Shown here piece by piece: positions 52,835 through 63,395 of a stretch of 64,000 bases of DNA. The stretch spans positions 720,001-784,000 of the forward strand of contig CAJNDS010002468.1 in the NCBI GenBank assembly GCA_905221605.1, read 5' to 3'. The position numbers and the translations under genes were made by a program. Under the pieces are notes generated by a model. That model saw only the letters and a program-made list of their open reading frames with translations, was not told the DNA's origin and did not search any database. Source of the DNA: Symbiodinium natans (taxonomy: Eukaryota > Sar > Dinophyceae > Suessiales > Symbiodiniaceae). The first letter of the stretch is position 1. Each line of letters starts with the position of its first letter.

Positions 52835-53438
52835 GCCCTAACCACTAATCCCTAAACCCAAACCCTAAGGGTTTATGGTTAGGGCTTTTTTGGGTTTGGG
52901 GTTGCAGGCGAGAGGGAGAGCGGGTGGCGGGGGGGTTGGTTCTCGCAGCTCTGCATGCTCCGGTTTGTGTATGTGAAAGGGTTCTTAGGGGTTTGGGGTT
53001 GAGGGTGGCAGGGATTTTGCGTGGGCTTATCAGGGTTTAGGGCCTAAGGTTGAGGCTTGAAAAAACAGAAACCCTAAACCCAAAGCCTTAAACCCTAAAC
53101 TCTAAACCCGGGTTTTGGGTTCGGGGCTTTGGTCGCTAGTCTTGGTTCTTTGCGGAGGGCTCAGAGACGAGGCATGTTCCTGTAAAGGTATGCCCAAACG
53201 CCCATTTTGTGAATCCCTTTATATTTGTGTACTTAATTCCCCCACTCTACGATTCGCTATGTACTTAAGAACGCGAACTGCGATTGCCGGGAAGAGGCAC
53301 GGGGGAAGAGTCCGGAGGCAAAGGCTCCTGTGTAGCAAGCACCTTTGTTACTTCAAGGCCTTCAGGTGGGTATAGCTTAGGGTTGAGGGTTTAGGGTTTA
53401 GGGTTTAGGGCTTAGGGCTTAGGGCTTAGGGTACCAAG

Positions 53439-53510
53439 ACACCCCTAAGGCTCTGCTCGGCAACTACCAGATGAGATGGCGAGACCATGCAAGGCTGTTC
53501 GACTGTGGGG
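53439..53510 (+). CDS. Gene D candidate exon
   Basis: After GGGTACCAAG. Two bases complete a codon, then TPKALLGNYQMRWRDHARLF and DCG. The donor is GTGTTTTGGG at 53511. Protein-like composition; unrecognised. Confidence 0.38.
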
Positions 53511-53659
53511 GTGTTTTGGGTCAACCCTAAACTGACCCGAAACCCTAAACCCTTAACTGACACTAAACCCTAAACCCTAAACCCTAAATCTAACGGGCTG
53601 TCGCCCACAGCCGGGCACGCCCACCAGCAGCAGGACAACGGCAGCAAGCACAGCAGCAA

Positions 53660-53870
53660 CAACAGCAAACACCGTGGAGGTGTTCATGTTCAGAAACACC
53701 GTGGAGGTGCATGGCCACACTGTGGAAGTGTGCATGTACAGTTTTCACGTTCGCAAACACCGTGGAGGTGTTCATGTTCAGCATTTGCAGTCTTTACGTT
53801 CGCAAACACCGTGGAGGTGTTCGTGCTCACAAGCACCGTGGAGGCATCCACGGCCACACTGTAGAAGAAA
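53660..53870. repeat. Degenerate tandem repeat with AACACCGTGGAGGTGTTC
   Basis: The 18-base motif AACACCGTGGAGGTGTTC (a hairpin: AACACC/GGTGTT) or close variants occurs at least five times, spaced by GCATGGCCACACTGTGG-like and CATGTTCAG modules. It leads directly into the CAA block. Confidence 0.85.
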
Positions 53871-53886
53871 CCCGGAACCTTACACC

Positions 53887-53927
53887 CTAAACTCTCAACA
53901 ACAACAACCACAACAACAACAACAACC

Positions 53928-53997
<70 letters not shown>

Positions 53998-54016
53998 AAA
54001 CAACAGCAACAGCAGC

Positions 54017-54084
<68 letters not shown>

Positions 54085-54583
54085 AACAACCAAACACCCA
54101 AACAACCAAACAACCAAACAACCAAACAACCAAACAACCAAACAACCAAACAACCAAACAACCAAACAACCAAACAACCAAACAACCAAAAACAAACAAA
54201 AACAAACAAAAACAAAAACAAACAAAAACAAACAAAAACAAACAAAAAACAAACAAAAAAAACAAAAACAAACAAAAACAAACAAAAAACAAACAAAAAC
54301 AAACAAAAACAAACAAAAACAAACAAACACAAACAAACACAAACAAACACAAACAAACACAAACAAACACAAACAAACACAAACAAACACAAACAAACAC
54401 AAACAAAAACAAACAAACAAACAAACAAACAAACACACAAACAAACAAACAAACAAACAAACAACCAAACAAACAAACAAACAAACAAACAAACAACCAA
54501 ACAAACAAGCAAGCAAGCAAGCAAGCAAACAAACAAACATACAAACAAGCAAGCAAACAAACAAACGCGCGCGCGCGCGCGCG
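53887..54583. repeat. 0.7-kb CAA / CAAACAAC / CAAAAA / CAAACA microsatellite
   Basis: Successive blocks: (CAA)n with a CAG patch (to 54082), (CCAAACAA)n to about 54188, (CAAAAA/CAAA)n to 54320, (CAAACA)n to 54400, (CAAA)n and (GCAA)n to 54565, then (CG)8. It reads as poly-Gln or K/T/N/Q repeats in one frame and as poly-V/L/C on the other strand, but I see no sign that it is translated. Confidence 0.93.
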
Positions 54584-54684
54584 GGAACTGGTGCGTTTTC
54601 CGCGTGTGTGTGCGTGCGCATGTCGAGTGCCATGTTATGGAGTTATGCCAGCATCCTTCGAAATCCTGCCGCCCAAAACCCTTT

Positions 54685-54793
54685 CCGGAGCCGCTGATGC
54701 TGCTGATGCTCGCTTGCAAAGAGAAACGAAGCCTCGATGATGCGCACCCTGGCCCCCCGCCCGGCCGCGCATCATGAGCATCAGCGGCTCCGG
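54685..54793. repeat. Perfect 17-bp inverted repeat
   Basis: CCGGAGCCGCTGATGCT (54685-54701) and its exact reverse complement (54777-54793) enclose 75 bases. Related CCGCTGATGCTCATGATGCG strings recur at about 54930. The stretch 54600-55350 is free of telomere-like repeats. Confidence 0.8.
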
Positions 54794-55360
54794 CCTCCAG
54801 GCATGCATGGTTTATAGGGGCATATGCCGGCCTCAAAACGGAAATGTCCGTAACAGCACGGAAACCACGGCATTTACAGCGATTTCTGTGTTTTCCAAGC
54901 TCTCAGCCGCATCCGAAACCCAAAACCCAACCCGCTGATGCTCATGATGCGCGCTCTTGTGGGGGTCCTTTCAGTGGCCAATGCCACCCAAAAAACATCA
55001 GCAACGCGTATTTGGCCAAAGCTGAAAAAGAGAGTCGATGATGCTCTCCGGGGTCGTTTTTGGGACCCCCCCATGGGGCACCCAAAAAATGCGTCCAGGA
55101 GCCCAAATTCGTTGGGAAATAGCGCGTTTTTCGCGATAAAACTTGTACCTGAAAATTGATGCCCTTCGGGAGCCGCATTTGGAGCCGGATGTTGGGGAGC
55201 CAACCGGGTCAGCGGCTTAACCCCCCCCCTCATAGCTAAAGCTAGGGCTGGCGCCTAACGGCGTCGGACCATTACGTCCGGATTTAAGAGCCTCCGGCTC
55301 AAGCGCCGACCCCGCTGGAGCATAGTTGAAAGGTTTAAACGCGTTCGTTAAGTCAAAGTT

Positions 55361-55562
55361 GGTGGGGGGGGGGGTAGGGGTAGGGGGGGGGGTGGGGGGG
55401 GGGGGGTGGGGGGGTGGGGTGGGGGGGTATGGGGCAAAGGGGGGGGGAAGGGGGTAGGAGGGGTAGGGGGAGGGGGTAGGGGTGGGGGTGGGGGGGGTAG
55501 GGGGGAGAGGGTTGGGGGGGTGGTTTTGCCCAAAGGGTTCCTATGTCCTGTGCGGTCCGGGG

Positions 55563-55594
<32 letters not shown>
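55361..55594. repeat. G-rich run followed by poly-C run
   Basis: Nearly pure G with T/A (55361-55525), then 30 or more C (55563-55594). Suspect lengths. Confidence 0.85.
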
Positions 55595-55640
55595 TGTTTT
55601 GGAGGGAAAGAGGGAGGTTTGCACCTCCTTTTCTCGGCGG

Positions 55641-55727
55641 ACCCTAAACCCTAAACCCTAAACCCTAAACCCTAAACCCTAAACCCTAAACCCTAAACCC
55701 TAAACCCTAAACCCTAAACCCTAAACG
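55641..55727 (-). repeat. Telomere-like array, CCCTAAA x12
   Basis: Twelve CCCTAAA units. Confidence 0.95.
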
Positions 55728-55944
55728 GTGAGGGTTTAGGGGCTGAAGGTTGAGGTTTTAGAGTCTAGTTGTTTAGGGCTTCATATAACACAAGGGTTAG
55801 GGTTTTAGGGTGCAGGGTTTTGGGGTAGAGGGCGAGTAACCTTCCTTCCTTCCTTCCTTCCTTCCTTCCAATGAATGGCCCAAATACCCAAACCCTAAAC
55901 CCTAAACCTTAAACCCTGGACCCTAAACCCTAAACCCGAAACCC

Positions 55945-56065
55945 TAAACCCCCTAAACCCCCTAAATCCCCTAAACCCTCTAAACCCTCTAAACCCTAAA
56001 GACCCTAAAGACCCTAAAGACCCTAAAGACCCTAAAGACCCTAAAGACCCTAAACCCTAAACCCT
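55945..56065 (-). repeat. Compound array with CCCTAAAGA x6
   Basis: CCCCCTAAA and CCCTCTAAA units, then six nine-base CCCTAAAGA units, then CCCTAAA. Confidence 0.92.
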
Positions 56066-56100
56066 CAGCAAAAAGAAGCCCGAAACGTCTGTCCACCCAG

Positions 56101-56197
56101 GACCCAGCTCACGCTCGCCTGGCCAGAGAGCTACGAGCGCTTCGTGGGGCTCGGCCACGTCTCCGGCGAAGTCTTCCTCAAGCAGCAGGGCCGCGAA
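56101..56197 (+). CDS. Candidate exon
   Basis: After CTGTCCACCCAG. G completes a codon, then TQLTLAWPESYERFVGLGHV and SGEVFLKQQGRE. A GC donor (GAA|GCCCTAC) is proposed. Long, well-formed peptide with an alternating strand pattern; unrecognised. Confidence 0.42.
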
Positions 56198-56233
56198 GCC
56201 CTACAGCCTAAACCCGAAACCCGAAACCCGAAG

Positions 56234-56343
56234 CCCTAAACCCTAAACCCTAAACCCTAAACCCTAAACCCTAAACCCTAAACCCTAAACCCTAAACCCT
56301 AAACCCTAAACCCTAAACCCTAAACCCTAAACCCTAAACCCTA
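56234..56343 (-). repeat. Telomere-like array, CCCTAAA x15
   Basis: Fifteen perfect CCCTAAA units. Confidence 0.96.
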
Positions 56344-57120
56344 CTCTTGGGTCTATGGGTTGTTTGGGCTTCAGCTCCCGGGCCGCCTCAAACTCGGGTC
56401 TTTGGGTTTAGGGAAGGGTGGGGCTTTGGGAAGTTTAGGGTTTAGGGTTTAGGGTTTTCGGGGTTTTCGGGGTTTAGGGTTAGGGTTTTCAGGGTTTAGG
56501 GTTCAGGGTTTTCAGGGTTTAGAGGGCTTCGGGGTTTTGAGGGTTCTCAGGATTTTGAGGGTTCTCAGGGTTTAGAGAGCTTCAGGATTTTGAGGGTTCT
56601 CAGGGTTTTTGAGGGCTTTCAGGTTTTTTTAGGGGTTTCAGGGTTTCAGGGTTTCAGGGTTTTGGGTTTAAGGCTCTTCTCCCCTGAATCTCCGCCCGGC
56701 AATTTTCTAAAGCTCTATTCGCAGCATGAATGGCAGCTAGCGGAGTTCTGACTGATGCTGTTTTCGGTGCGATTTGACAGGAGCTTTTCTACTTGCTGGT
56801 CTGGGGTCTCTGTAGCCCAGCTTGCACAACTCAGGCTACAAATGTAGCAAATCATTTCTACATGCAGGTCAGTGCTACAGTAGGCCAGAAGTACCCCCAA
56901 GTACCAAAGCCTAAACCCTAATCCCTCAAACTAAAACCTGGCCACCTACCTACACCCCCGCCCCCCCTACCCCCTTCCCAGCCCCCCCGCCTAAAGTCTG
57001 AACCCCTACCCTGCACTCTGAACTCTGAACTCTGAACCCTGAACCCTAAACCCTAAACCCGAAACCCTAAACCCTAATTAAACCCCCCCTCATGGCTGAG
57101 CATCATTGAGCGAGCCGAAG

Positions 57121-57181
57121 GTTTACCGATTGGGTGGCGCAGGAGTTCGCGCCCACTCACCACGCCTTCCAGCCGCTCGAG
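57121..57181 (+). CDS. Candidate exon with a GCTTAGGG donor
   Basis: After GCGAGCCGAAG. G completes a codon, then FTDWVAQEFAPTHHAFQPLE. Unspliced it meets TAG within two codons; the GC donor GCTTAGGGTTTAGGG at 57182 removes it. CCCTAAA copies lie before and TTTAGGG after. Unrecognised. Confidence 0.42.
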
Positions 57182-57523
57182 GCTTAGGGTTTAGGGTTTA
57201 GGATTTAGGGTGTAGGGTCTTTAGGGTTTAAGGGTTTAGGGTTTCGGGTTTTAGGATTTAGTGTTTAGGGTTCAGGGCCCGAAACCCTAAGCCCCGGAAC
57301 CTGTAAAGACCCGCTGAGGGATCTTTAAAGGCAATAAGCCATGAGCCCGCAACCCTAAACCCTAAACCCTCAACTAGACCCTACCCGAAACCCTAAACCC
57401 CAAACCCTAAACCCTAAACCCTAAACCCTAAACCCTAAACCCTCAGCTAGACCCTACTCCCAGGCTCGAGGTAGCCACCAAGCAGCCTCACAGCGTAAGC
57501 TTTGGGCGCGTAGCGCCCCCTCT

Positions 57524-57607
57524 AAACCCTAAACCCTAAACCCTAAACCCTAAACTCTAAACCCTAAACCCTAAACCCTAAACCTAAACCCTAAACCCTA
57601 AACCCCA
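57524..57607 (-). repeat. Telomere-like array, CCCTAAA x~11
   Basis: CCCTAAA units, one CTCTAAA and one shortened CCTAAA. Confidence 0.94.
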
Positions 57608-57669
57608 CAGGCCCTGACCCTCAACCCAGAACTCTAAACCCCAAACCCTAAACTGGTCTTGGGGTCCAG

Positions 57670-57722
57670 AAACCCGCCCGAGCACGTGAGCACTCCGACC
57701 CTCGTGACGCAGAGTGGTGGGG
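57670..57722 (+). CDS. Candidate exon with GTGAGT donor
   Basis: TTGGGGTCCAG|A to GGGG|GTGAGT. It reads NPPEHVSTPTLVTQSGG after one base. Good consensus donor. Unrecognised. Confidence 0.38.
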
Positions 57723-57930
57723 GTGAGTTTTTGGGGTTTAGGGGTTTAGGGTTTAGGGTCTATATAGGGGTTTTGGCTTTGTTGGCTTTCGCTGTAGGGT
57801 TTCGGTCTTTGACGATTTAGGGCATTGTCCCTAATTACAGCTTCAACCCTCCGAATCCAGCCACGAGTCGTAGAGTCTCCGACCTGCGCCCTAAACCCTA
57901 AACCCTAAACCCTAAACCCTAAACCCGGAG

Positions 57931-58018
57931 GTGGCCTCCGTGAGCCAGGGCCAGGGGCAGAAGCCCGTGTTGATTCGGTCGTCCATGTGCCATGACTTCG
58001 TAGCTTGGGCAGCTCAGA
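57931..58018 (+). CDS. Candidate exon
   Basis: After CCTAAACCCGGAG in phase 0. It reads VASVSQGQGQKPVLIRSSMC then HDFVAWAAQ. The donor is GTTTGGGGTTTAGGG at 58019. The classical order CCCTAAA - AG|G - exon - G-strand array. Unrecognised. Confidence 0.45.
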
Positions 58019-58145
58019 GTTTGGGGTTTAGGGTTTAGGGTTTAGGGTTTGGGGTTTGGGGTTTAGGGTTTAGGGTTTAGGGTTTAGGGTTTGGGGTTTG
58101 GGGTTTAGGGTTTAGGGTTTGGGGTTTTGGGTTTAGGGTTTTGGG
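58018..58145 (+). repeat. Telomere-like array, TTTAGGG with TTTGGGG pairs
   Basis: About seventeen units. A block of TTTGGGG, TTTGGGG and several TTTAGGG is repeated, showing segmental duplication within the array. Confidence 0.93.
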
Positions 58146-58433
58146 CTCATTTGGGTTTGCAGGGTTTATGCTTCTTCGGTTCTTGGTGAGAGTGTTCTGG
58201 ACTAGGGACAGCGCTGAGAGTATGTATGGGGTGATCTTTTGGGGTTGCTAAGGGTCACACGACCCTCCTAAACCCCGAAACCCTGAACCCTATAAACCCT
58301 AAACCCTAAACTCTAAACCCTAAACCCTAAACCCTAAACCTTTAAGGTTCGTCTGGCTCTCGGATTGAGGGTGCAGGGCTTGAGCCCGCTCAGCAGCGCT
58401 GTCAGGGTTAGGAGCTTAGGGTTTCGGAGTTGG

Positions 58434-58521
58434 GGTTTAGGGTTTAGGGTTTAGGGTTTAGGGTTTAGGGTTTAGGGTTTAGGGTTTAGGGTTTAGGGTT
58501 TAGGGTTTAGGGTTTAGGGTT
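58434..58521 (+). repeat. Telomere-like array, TTTAGGG x12
   Basis: Twelve TTTAGGG units. Confidence 0.95.
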
Positions 58522-59449
58522 CAGGGGTTGCGGGATTAGGGATAACCATGACTTCGTACGTCCTTGTTGGAAGGTGTTAGGGTCTATAATTAGTCTATAT
58601 TATATAGTTTAGGTGCTTTTGTTTTGGGCCTCAGGGTTTAGGTTTTCGTGTAACCAAGGCCCCCCCCCCCCCCCACGTGACCTAGACCCCAAACCCTAAA
58701 CCCTAAACTTAAATCCCAAACCTCTTCCAAGGTGACTGATTCCCTCTGGTTCTTCTACCACGAAGGCTACAGGACTCTTCTGATGGCCAAAGTGGCCCAG
58801 GGCCCTAAATCCCTAAACCCTAAATCGAGTTTAGGATTTAGGAGTTGGATCACCATCTCAAGTCCAAGCATTCACTCGGCCAGCAATTATGTCCGTGTAA
58901 CGAAAAACGCAAGCCCACCTTTCGAAATCCATAACATGAAGAATTTGTAAGGGCTTTCCTGTTTAAAGACAAGACACAGACAAAAAACACATTACCCTAG
59001 AACCCTAAACCCCAGGCCCAGAACCATAGAGACTCTAGGCCCTGAACCCTAAAACCCTCGGGCCTGAATCCTAAACCCTGGCCTACACCGGTGCCGATTG
59101 ACCGGAATTGCAACTAGACTGGTGCCGATTGACCGTTTTTGCAATAGAGCATTGATACATACACAAACGAGTTTCAATAAACAATATAATATATTTGTAT
59201 GTGTATATATACATATATATATATATACATAGCTCAGAGAGGGTTTAGGGTTTGGCCTCAAACCCCTAAACCCAAAATCCCCGAAACCCCTAGCCTAAAC
59301 CCTAAATCCTAAGTAATTAACCCTTTTGGCTTCGGGCTGTTTTCGGGCTTGGGGTTTAGGGTTTAGGGCTAGGGTTTAGGGGTTTAGGGATCCAGGGCTT
59401 TAGGGGTTAGCGGCTTAGGATCTAGGGTTTCAGGGTTTAGGCTTCATCG

Positions 59450-60008
59450 GCCTTCCGGGGGATTGGGGGCTGAGGGTTTCAGCCGCTACGCGGTTTAGGG
59501 TTTAGGGGCCGTTGGGGTTTTGGGTGGACAGAAATCGTGACTTTCCTTGCCCCCTAAGCCTAAACCCTAAACCCTAAACCCTAAAGGTGTTTTTGGAATC
59601 AAAAATCAGGCCGCTCTCCTCTGGTCTGCCGAATGTTGAAGGCTGAGAATCTGTGAAGGTGGTGTGCCTACCTAGGTCAAAATCACCAAGTTCTGGCCTG
59701 GCGAACATCCAATTGAACCCTCCTCCGATCTGTCTATCACCCCCCCCCCCAACTACCGTAACAGTGAGTCATCAAGCATACTGCGACTTATCCTCAGCGT
59801 AGATGCTGCTCAGGCTCTGCCCAGCAACCCCCCCCGAAAGTATACTCATCAACCACCCCCCAGCTATAGGTTCCATGGCACTCCTCAGCAACTCAATTTC
59901 TGTATTGGGGGCGTTTGAGGCTTTTAGCGGTTACGCGGTTTAGGGTTTAGAGGCCGTCGGAGTTTTGGTAGACAGAAATCGTGACTTTCCTTGCCCCCTC
60001 AGCCTAAA
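59450..60008. repeat. Duplicated 80-90-bp segment around TAGACAGAAATCGTGACTTT
   Basis: Near 59478-59565 and 59920-60010 the same order occurs: GGTTACGCGGTTTAGGGTTT (first copy GCTACGCGG), GGCCGT, TTTTGG, GACAGAAATCGTGACTTTCC, TTGCCCCCT, then CCCTAAA copies. Direct repeat with a telomeric tract at its end. Confidence 0.8.
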
Positions 60009-60099
60009 CCCTAAACCCTAATCCCTAAACTCTAAACCCTAAACCCTAAACTCAAAACCCTAAACCCTAAACCCTCCCTTAAGAACCCTATAATTGCAG

Positions 60100-60171
60100 G
60101 ATGCAGCCGGAGAGTCACGTCTTCCGGGATCACATCATCATGCCCCGCGGACGCATTGCAGCCCTCCTTCT
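60100..60171 (+). CDS. Candidate exon
   Basis: After CTATAATTGCAG. G completes a codon, then MQPESHVFRDHIIMPRGRIA and ALL. The donor CTTCT|GTAGAA removes an in-frame TAG and leaves phase 2, compatible with the exon at 61177. CCCTAAA copies lie before it; TTTAGGG copies after it from 60206. Unrecognised. Confidence 0.42.
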
Positions 60172-60603
60172 GTAGAAGCCTTGAGGTGCACAGGGGAGTT
60201 AGAGTTTAGGGTTTAGGGTTTCGGGTTTAGGGTTTAGGGTTTAGGGTTCAGTTTAGGGCTTTCCCCTTCTCACCCCCTTTTTTAGTAGCTCAGATAGTAG
60301 TTCTACTCCGTGGTGGCGCAGGGAATGGGGGCACCCGCCAGAAGAAGGGGCACCAGAAGCGAGAAGAGCAACTACAAGCGCTGCGGGGTTTAGGGTTTAG
60401 GGTTGAGGGTTTTAGGGTTTAGGGTTTAGGGTATAGGGTTTAGGGTTTAGGGCCAGTCACGGAAGCCCAAAGCGTGGCTGAGGAGTCTGTGCAACGCTGT
60501 TCCAAGCCCTGAACCCCACTAAGCCCAGCACCCTGCAATGCCGTTGAGACCCTCAAGCCTAGACCCTAACTCCTCAACCCTAATCACTCCGATTCTCTAG
60601 TAA

Positions 60604-60778
60604 TCGCTTAAGAACCCCCAGAAAATAAAATCTACTCTTCCTTGTAAGGGCAATATATAGGGATCATAATTATTACTATTTTTATTATTATGATTATTTT
60701 TACTATTATATTTATTTCTATTACTATCATTATTACTATTATGATTCTTATTCTTCTTCTTTTGGGGTTCTTAAGCGA
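60604..60778. mobile_element. 175-bp MITE-like element with 15-bp terminal inverted repeats
   Basis: Left TCGCTTAAGAACCCC, right its exact reverse complement GGGGTTCTTAAGCGA. The middle is AT-rich (ATTATTACTATT-type runs), unlike everything around it. A related single end with a similar A-rich stretch lies near 1937. Confidence 0.82.
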
Positions 60779-61176
60779 ATCGTAGTTCTCCGAACTTCCG
60801 CAGGCCCAAGCCCATTCAAATCTGGGAGCTTAAGTTCAGCTTGCATACTCGGGCCTGGGGTTTAGGGTTTAGGGTTTAGGGTTTAGGGTAACTCAGATGA
60901 AGTTGCCATAGTCCGCATTGTACAGCAATTAACATGTGTCCTTGTTATGGGTTAACATAAGAACCGAATTCCTAAACCCCGCCTTGAGAACCCAAAACCT
61001 ACTGGTACTTTCTTGTAGGTTCCCGAACAATCCTAGAAGCTTATAGCACCAACCCACAACACAAAAGCAGCTTGTAGGGGATCTTAAGGTAGGGCTTAGG
61101 AACCCCAAACCGTAAACCCGAAACCCTAAACCCCAAACCCTAAACCCCAAACCCTCAAGTCCCCTATGACACGAAG

Positions 61177-61249
61177 GTACGCCTCCAGCGCCGAGGAAGC
61201 ATCGAAGTTGCTGGAAGGCCAGCTGTCGGGATTTCCTTGTCCTGCAGAT
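61177..61249 (+). CDS. Candidate exon
   Basis: After GACACGAAG. G completes a codon (phase 2), then YASSAEEASKLLEGQLSGFP and CPAD. The donor is GTGGGATC at 61250. AEEASKLLEGQL is a clear amphipathic helix. Unrecognised. Confidence 0.4.
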
Positions 61250-62410
61250 GTGGGATCTTTCGCCCTAAACCCTAAACCCTAAGCCCTAAACCCTAAACCC
61301 TAAACCCCAAATCAGGGCTTAGGGTTCGGATTGGTGCTTTGGGGGGGAGCTCCTGCTTTTGGTTTCAGCTTCGTTGGGGGTGCCCTGACTCCCAAGCCCT
61401 TTGGTCTATACCCTAAACCCTAAACCCTAAGCCCGAAGCTGGTATAAGCATCCATTTGTGACCCTAAACCTAAACGCTATAAACTGCAAAGCACACAAGC
61501 CATGAAAACTAGACAACAGGTTTTGGGGCTCCCGCATTCCAGACCAACGTCCTTAACGTCCCTAACTACTCCAAACAGCGAAAGGAGTCTTAAAGGAGTT
61601 TAGAGTTTAGGGTTTAGACTTTAGGGGAATCAACATCCTCAGGGGAGTGTAGGGAGGGAATTTCGACAAGGGCTGTAATGGGGAGGGGCACACTATACCT
61701 AAGGATCCATGTACGTGTTTTTGTTCGAAGGGCTTAAGGCTTAGGGTATAGGGTATATCTGTTGGGCCGTAAGCCGGCCAGAAAAAAATCATTTACATAT
61801 ACATATATATATGAACCCCTCCAAGGCCCAACTATTTCTATATATTCAAACGAATATCAGGCACTCTTCCCTGGGTTTACCCTCAGTACTCCGTATGTTC
61901 TATCAGTGCCCTGAATCCCGACAATCGTATGCAGAATCTCGCGAATACCGCAGCCTAAACTGGACCCAAACCCTGACCCCTATACAAACCCTAAACCCTA
62001 TAAGCCTGCGAACCCTGCACCAATAAAGCCTTACAAGCCCCAGACCCTTACGTCCTAACCTCCCAAGCCCGATAAACCCCTAAACCCCTAAGCCCTAAAC
62101 CCTCCTTCGACCCTAAACAAAGCCCTAATAGCCCACCCCCTACAAGCCCCAAACCCTTAAGCCCCTAAAACTCTCAAATCAACCCCCAGAACGCCGAACA
62201 CGCTTCCACATATAGCCCTATAGACCCCCTCTTCTGCGGGGCCGAGGCGCCCGGAACCCAAACGCCCAAGCCTTAAATCCTAAACTCTCAAAACTCTTCA
62301 CCCTAAAGCCCTGAGGCCTATTCCCTAAACTCCTGGAGAAGGTGCCGCGGCACCCGAAAAATCTGAGGCCTTATCCCTCAACTCCTGGAAAACGCCCTTG
62401 GTTGCGGGAT

Positions 62411-62501
62411 TCCAAAGCCCCTTAACTAAGGAACATACCTTAAAGCATAATAGGCTTCCTATTATAATCTAGGGGCCATTCCTTAATGAAGGGGTTTTGG
62501 A
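62411..62501. mobile_element. 91-bp inverted-repeat element
   Basis: TCCAAAGCCCCTTAACTAAG (62411) and TTAATGAAGGGGTTTTGGA (to 62501) are complementary at about 20 of 23 positions. AT-rich middle. The adjoining GGGGTTTTGGAGCGCCTG string is repeated at 62541. Confidence 0.65.
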
Positions 62502-62566
62502 GCGCCTGTTTAGGGTTTAGGGTTTAGGGTTCAGGGTTTAGGGGTTTTGGAGCGCCTGGGTTGCAG

Positions 62567-62635
62567 GATTCCACGGCATGCGACAGTGGGGTCGATACCT
62601 GCGGCAGCTCCAACTCTCCTTAGCCAGGTGCCGGC
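62567..62635 (+). CDS. Candidate exon with GTAAGC donor
   Basis: After CTGGGTTGCAG. Two bases complete a codon, then FHGMRQWGRYLRQLQLSLAR and CR. The donor is GGC|GTAAGC, then TTGGGGTTTAGGG. Phase 1 at both ends. Basic helix; unrecognised. Confidence 0.42.
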
Positions 62636-62644
62636 GTAAGCTTG

Positions 62645-62750
62645 GGGTTTAGGGTTTACGGTTTAGGGTTTAGGGTCTAGGGTCTAGGGTCTAGGGTCTA
62701 GGGTCTAGGGTCTAGGGTCAGGGTCTAGGGCTTAGGGTTTAGGACTTAGG
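62645..62750 (+). repeat. Variant array with TCTAGGG x7
   Basis: TTTAGGG passes into seven TCTAGGG units, then CTTAGGG and TTTAGGG. Confidence 0.93.
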
Positions 62751-63034
62751 GTGTATGGTCCTTTTTTCGGGCGCCCTACGAAGGCTTTCGAGCCTTTTGT
62801 TTATTTGTTCTGATTTCATTCGATTATGTCATTCTATTAACCTATTATTATTGATGTTAGTATGATTTTTACAATTTGTTTTCATTATTTGTACTATTTT
62901 TTTGGTGGTGGGGGGGAGTGGGGGTGGTTTGATTGTGTTGTTGTTGCGTGTTTGTGCTTTATTTTGGGCTCCAGGGGGTTCAAGGGTTCACATCATACTA
63001 TCAACCCTGAACCCTACACCCTAAACCCTAACCC

Positions 63035-63162
63035 CCAAGCCCCTAAGCCCCTAAACCCCTAAACCCCGAAACCCCTAAACCCCTAAACCCTTACACCCCC
63101 AAACCCCTAAACCCCTAAACCCCTAAACCCCTAAACCCCTAAACCCTACACCCTACACCCAA
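63035..63162 (-). repeat. Variant array, CCCCTAAA x~15
   Basis: Eight-base CCCCTAAA units with some CCCCTAAG, CCCCGAAA and CCCTACA. Confidence 0.93.
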
Positions 63163-63395
63163 AACCGTTCTCATGGAGGGGCCTAGGGGTTTAGGCTTCT
63201 TGCAGGGTACCTCCGTGTTACACTACCATTACGTGATTAAGACCCCCCCCCCCCCCCCCCCCCCCCCCCGAAGACACAGAATCAACATCCCGATTTTGCC
63301 CCAACATCCAACATGGACCCTAGTTTAGGGAACCTCCCCCACGTCTGCCATGAAAGGATGGTGGCTTAGGATATAGGACCCTCAACCCACCCTCA

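Noticed and set aside
53674-54836. Long open frames over the CAA block (367 codons on +, up to 313 on -)
   Set aside because: They exist only because the microsatellite lacks stops in several frames on both strands; no domain, start context or splice support.
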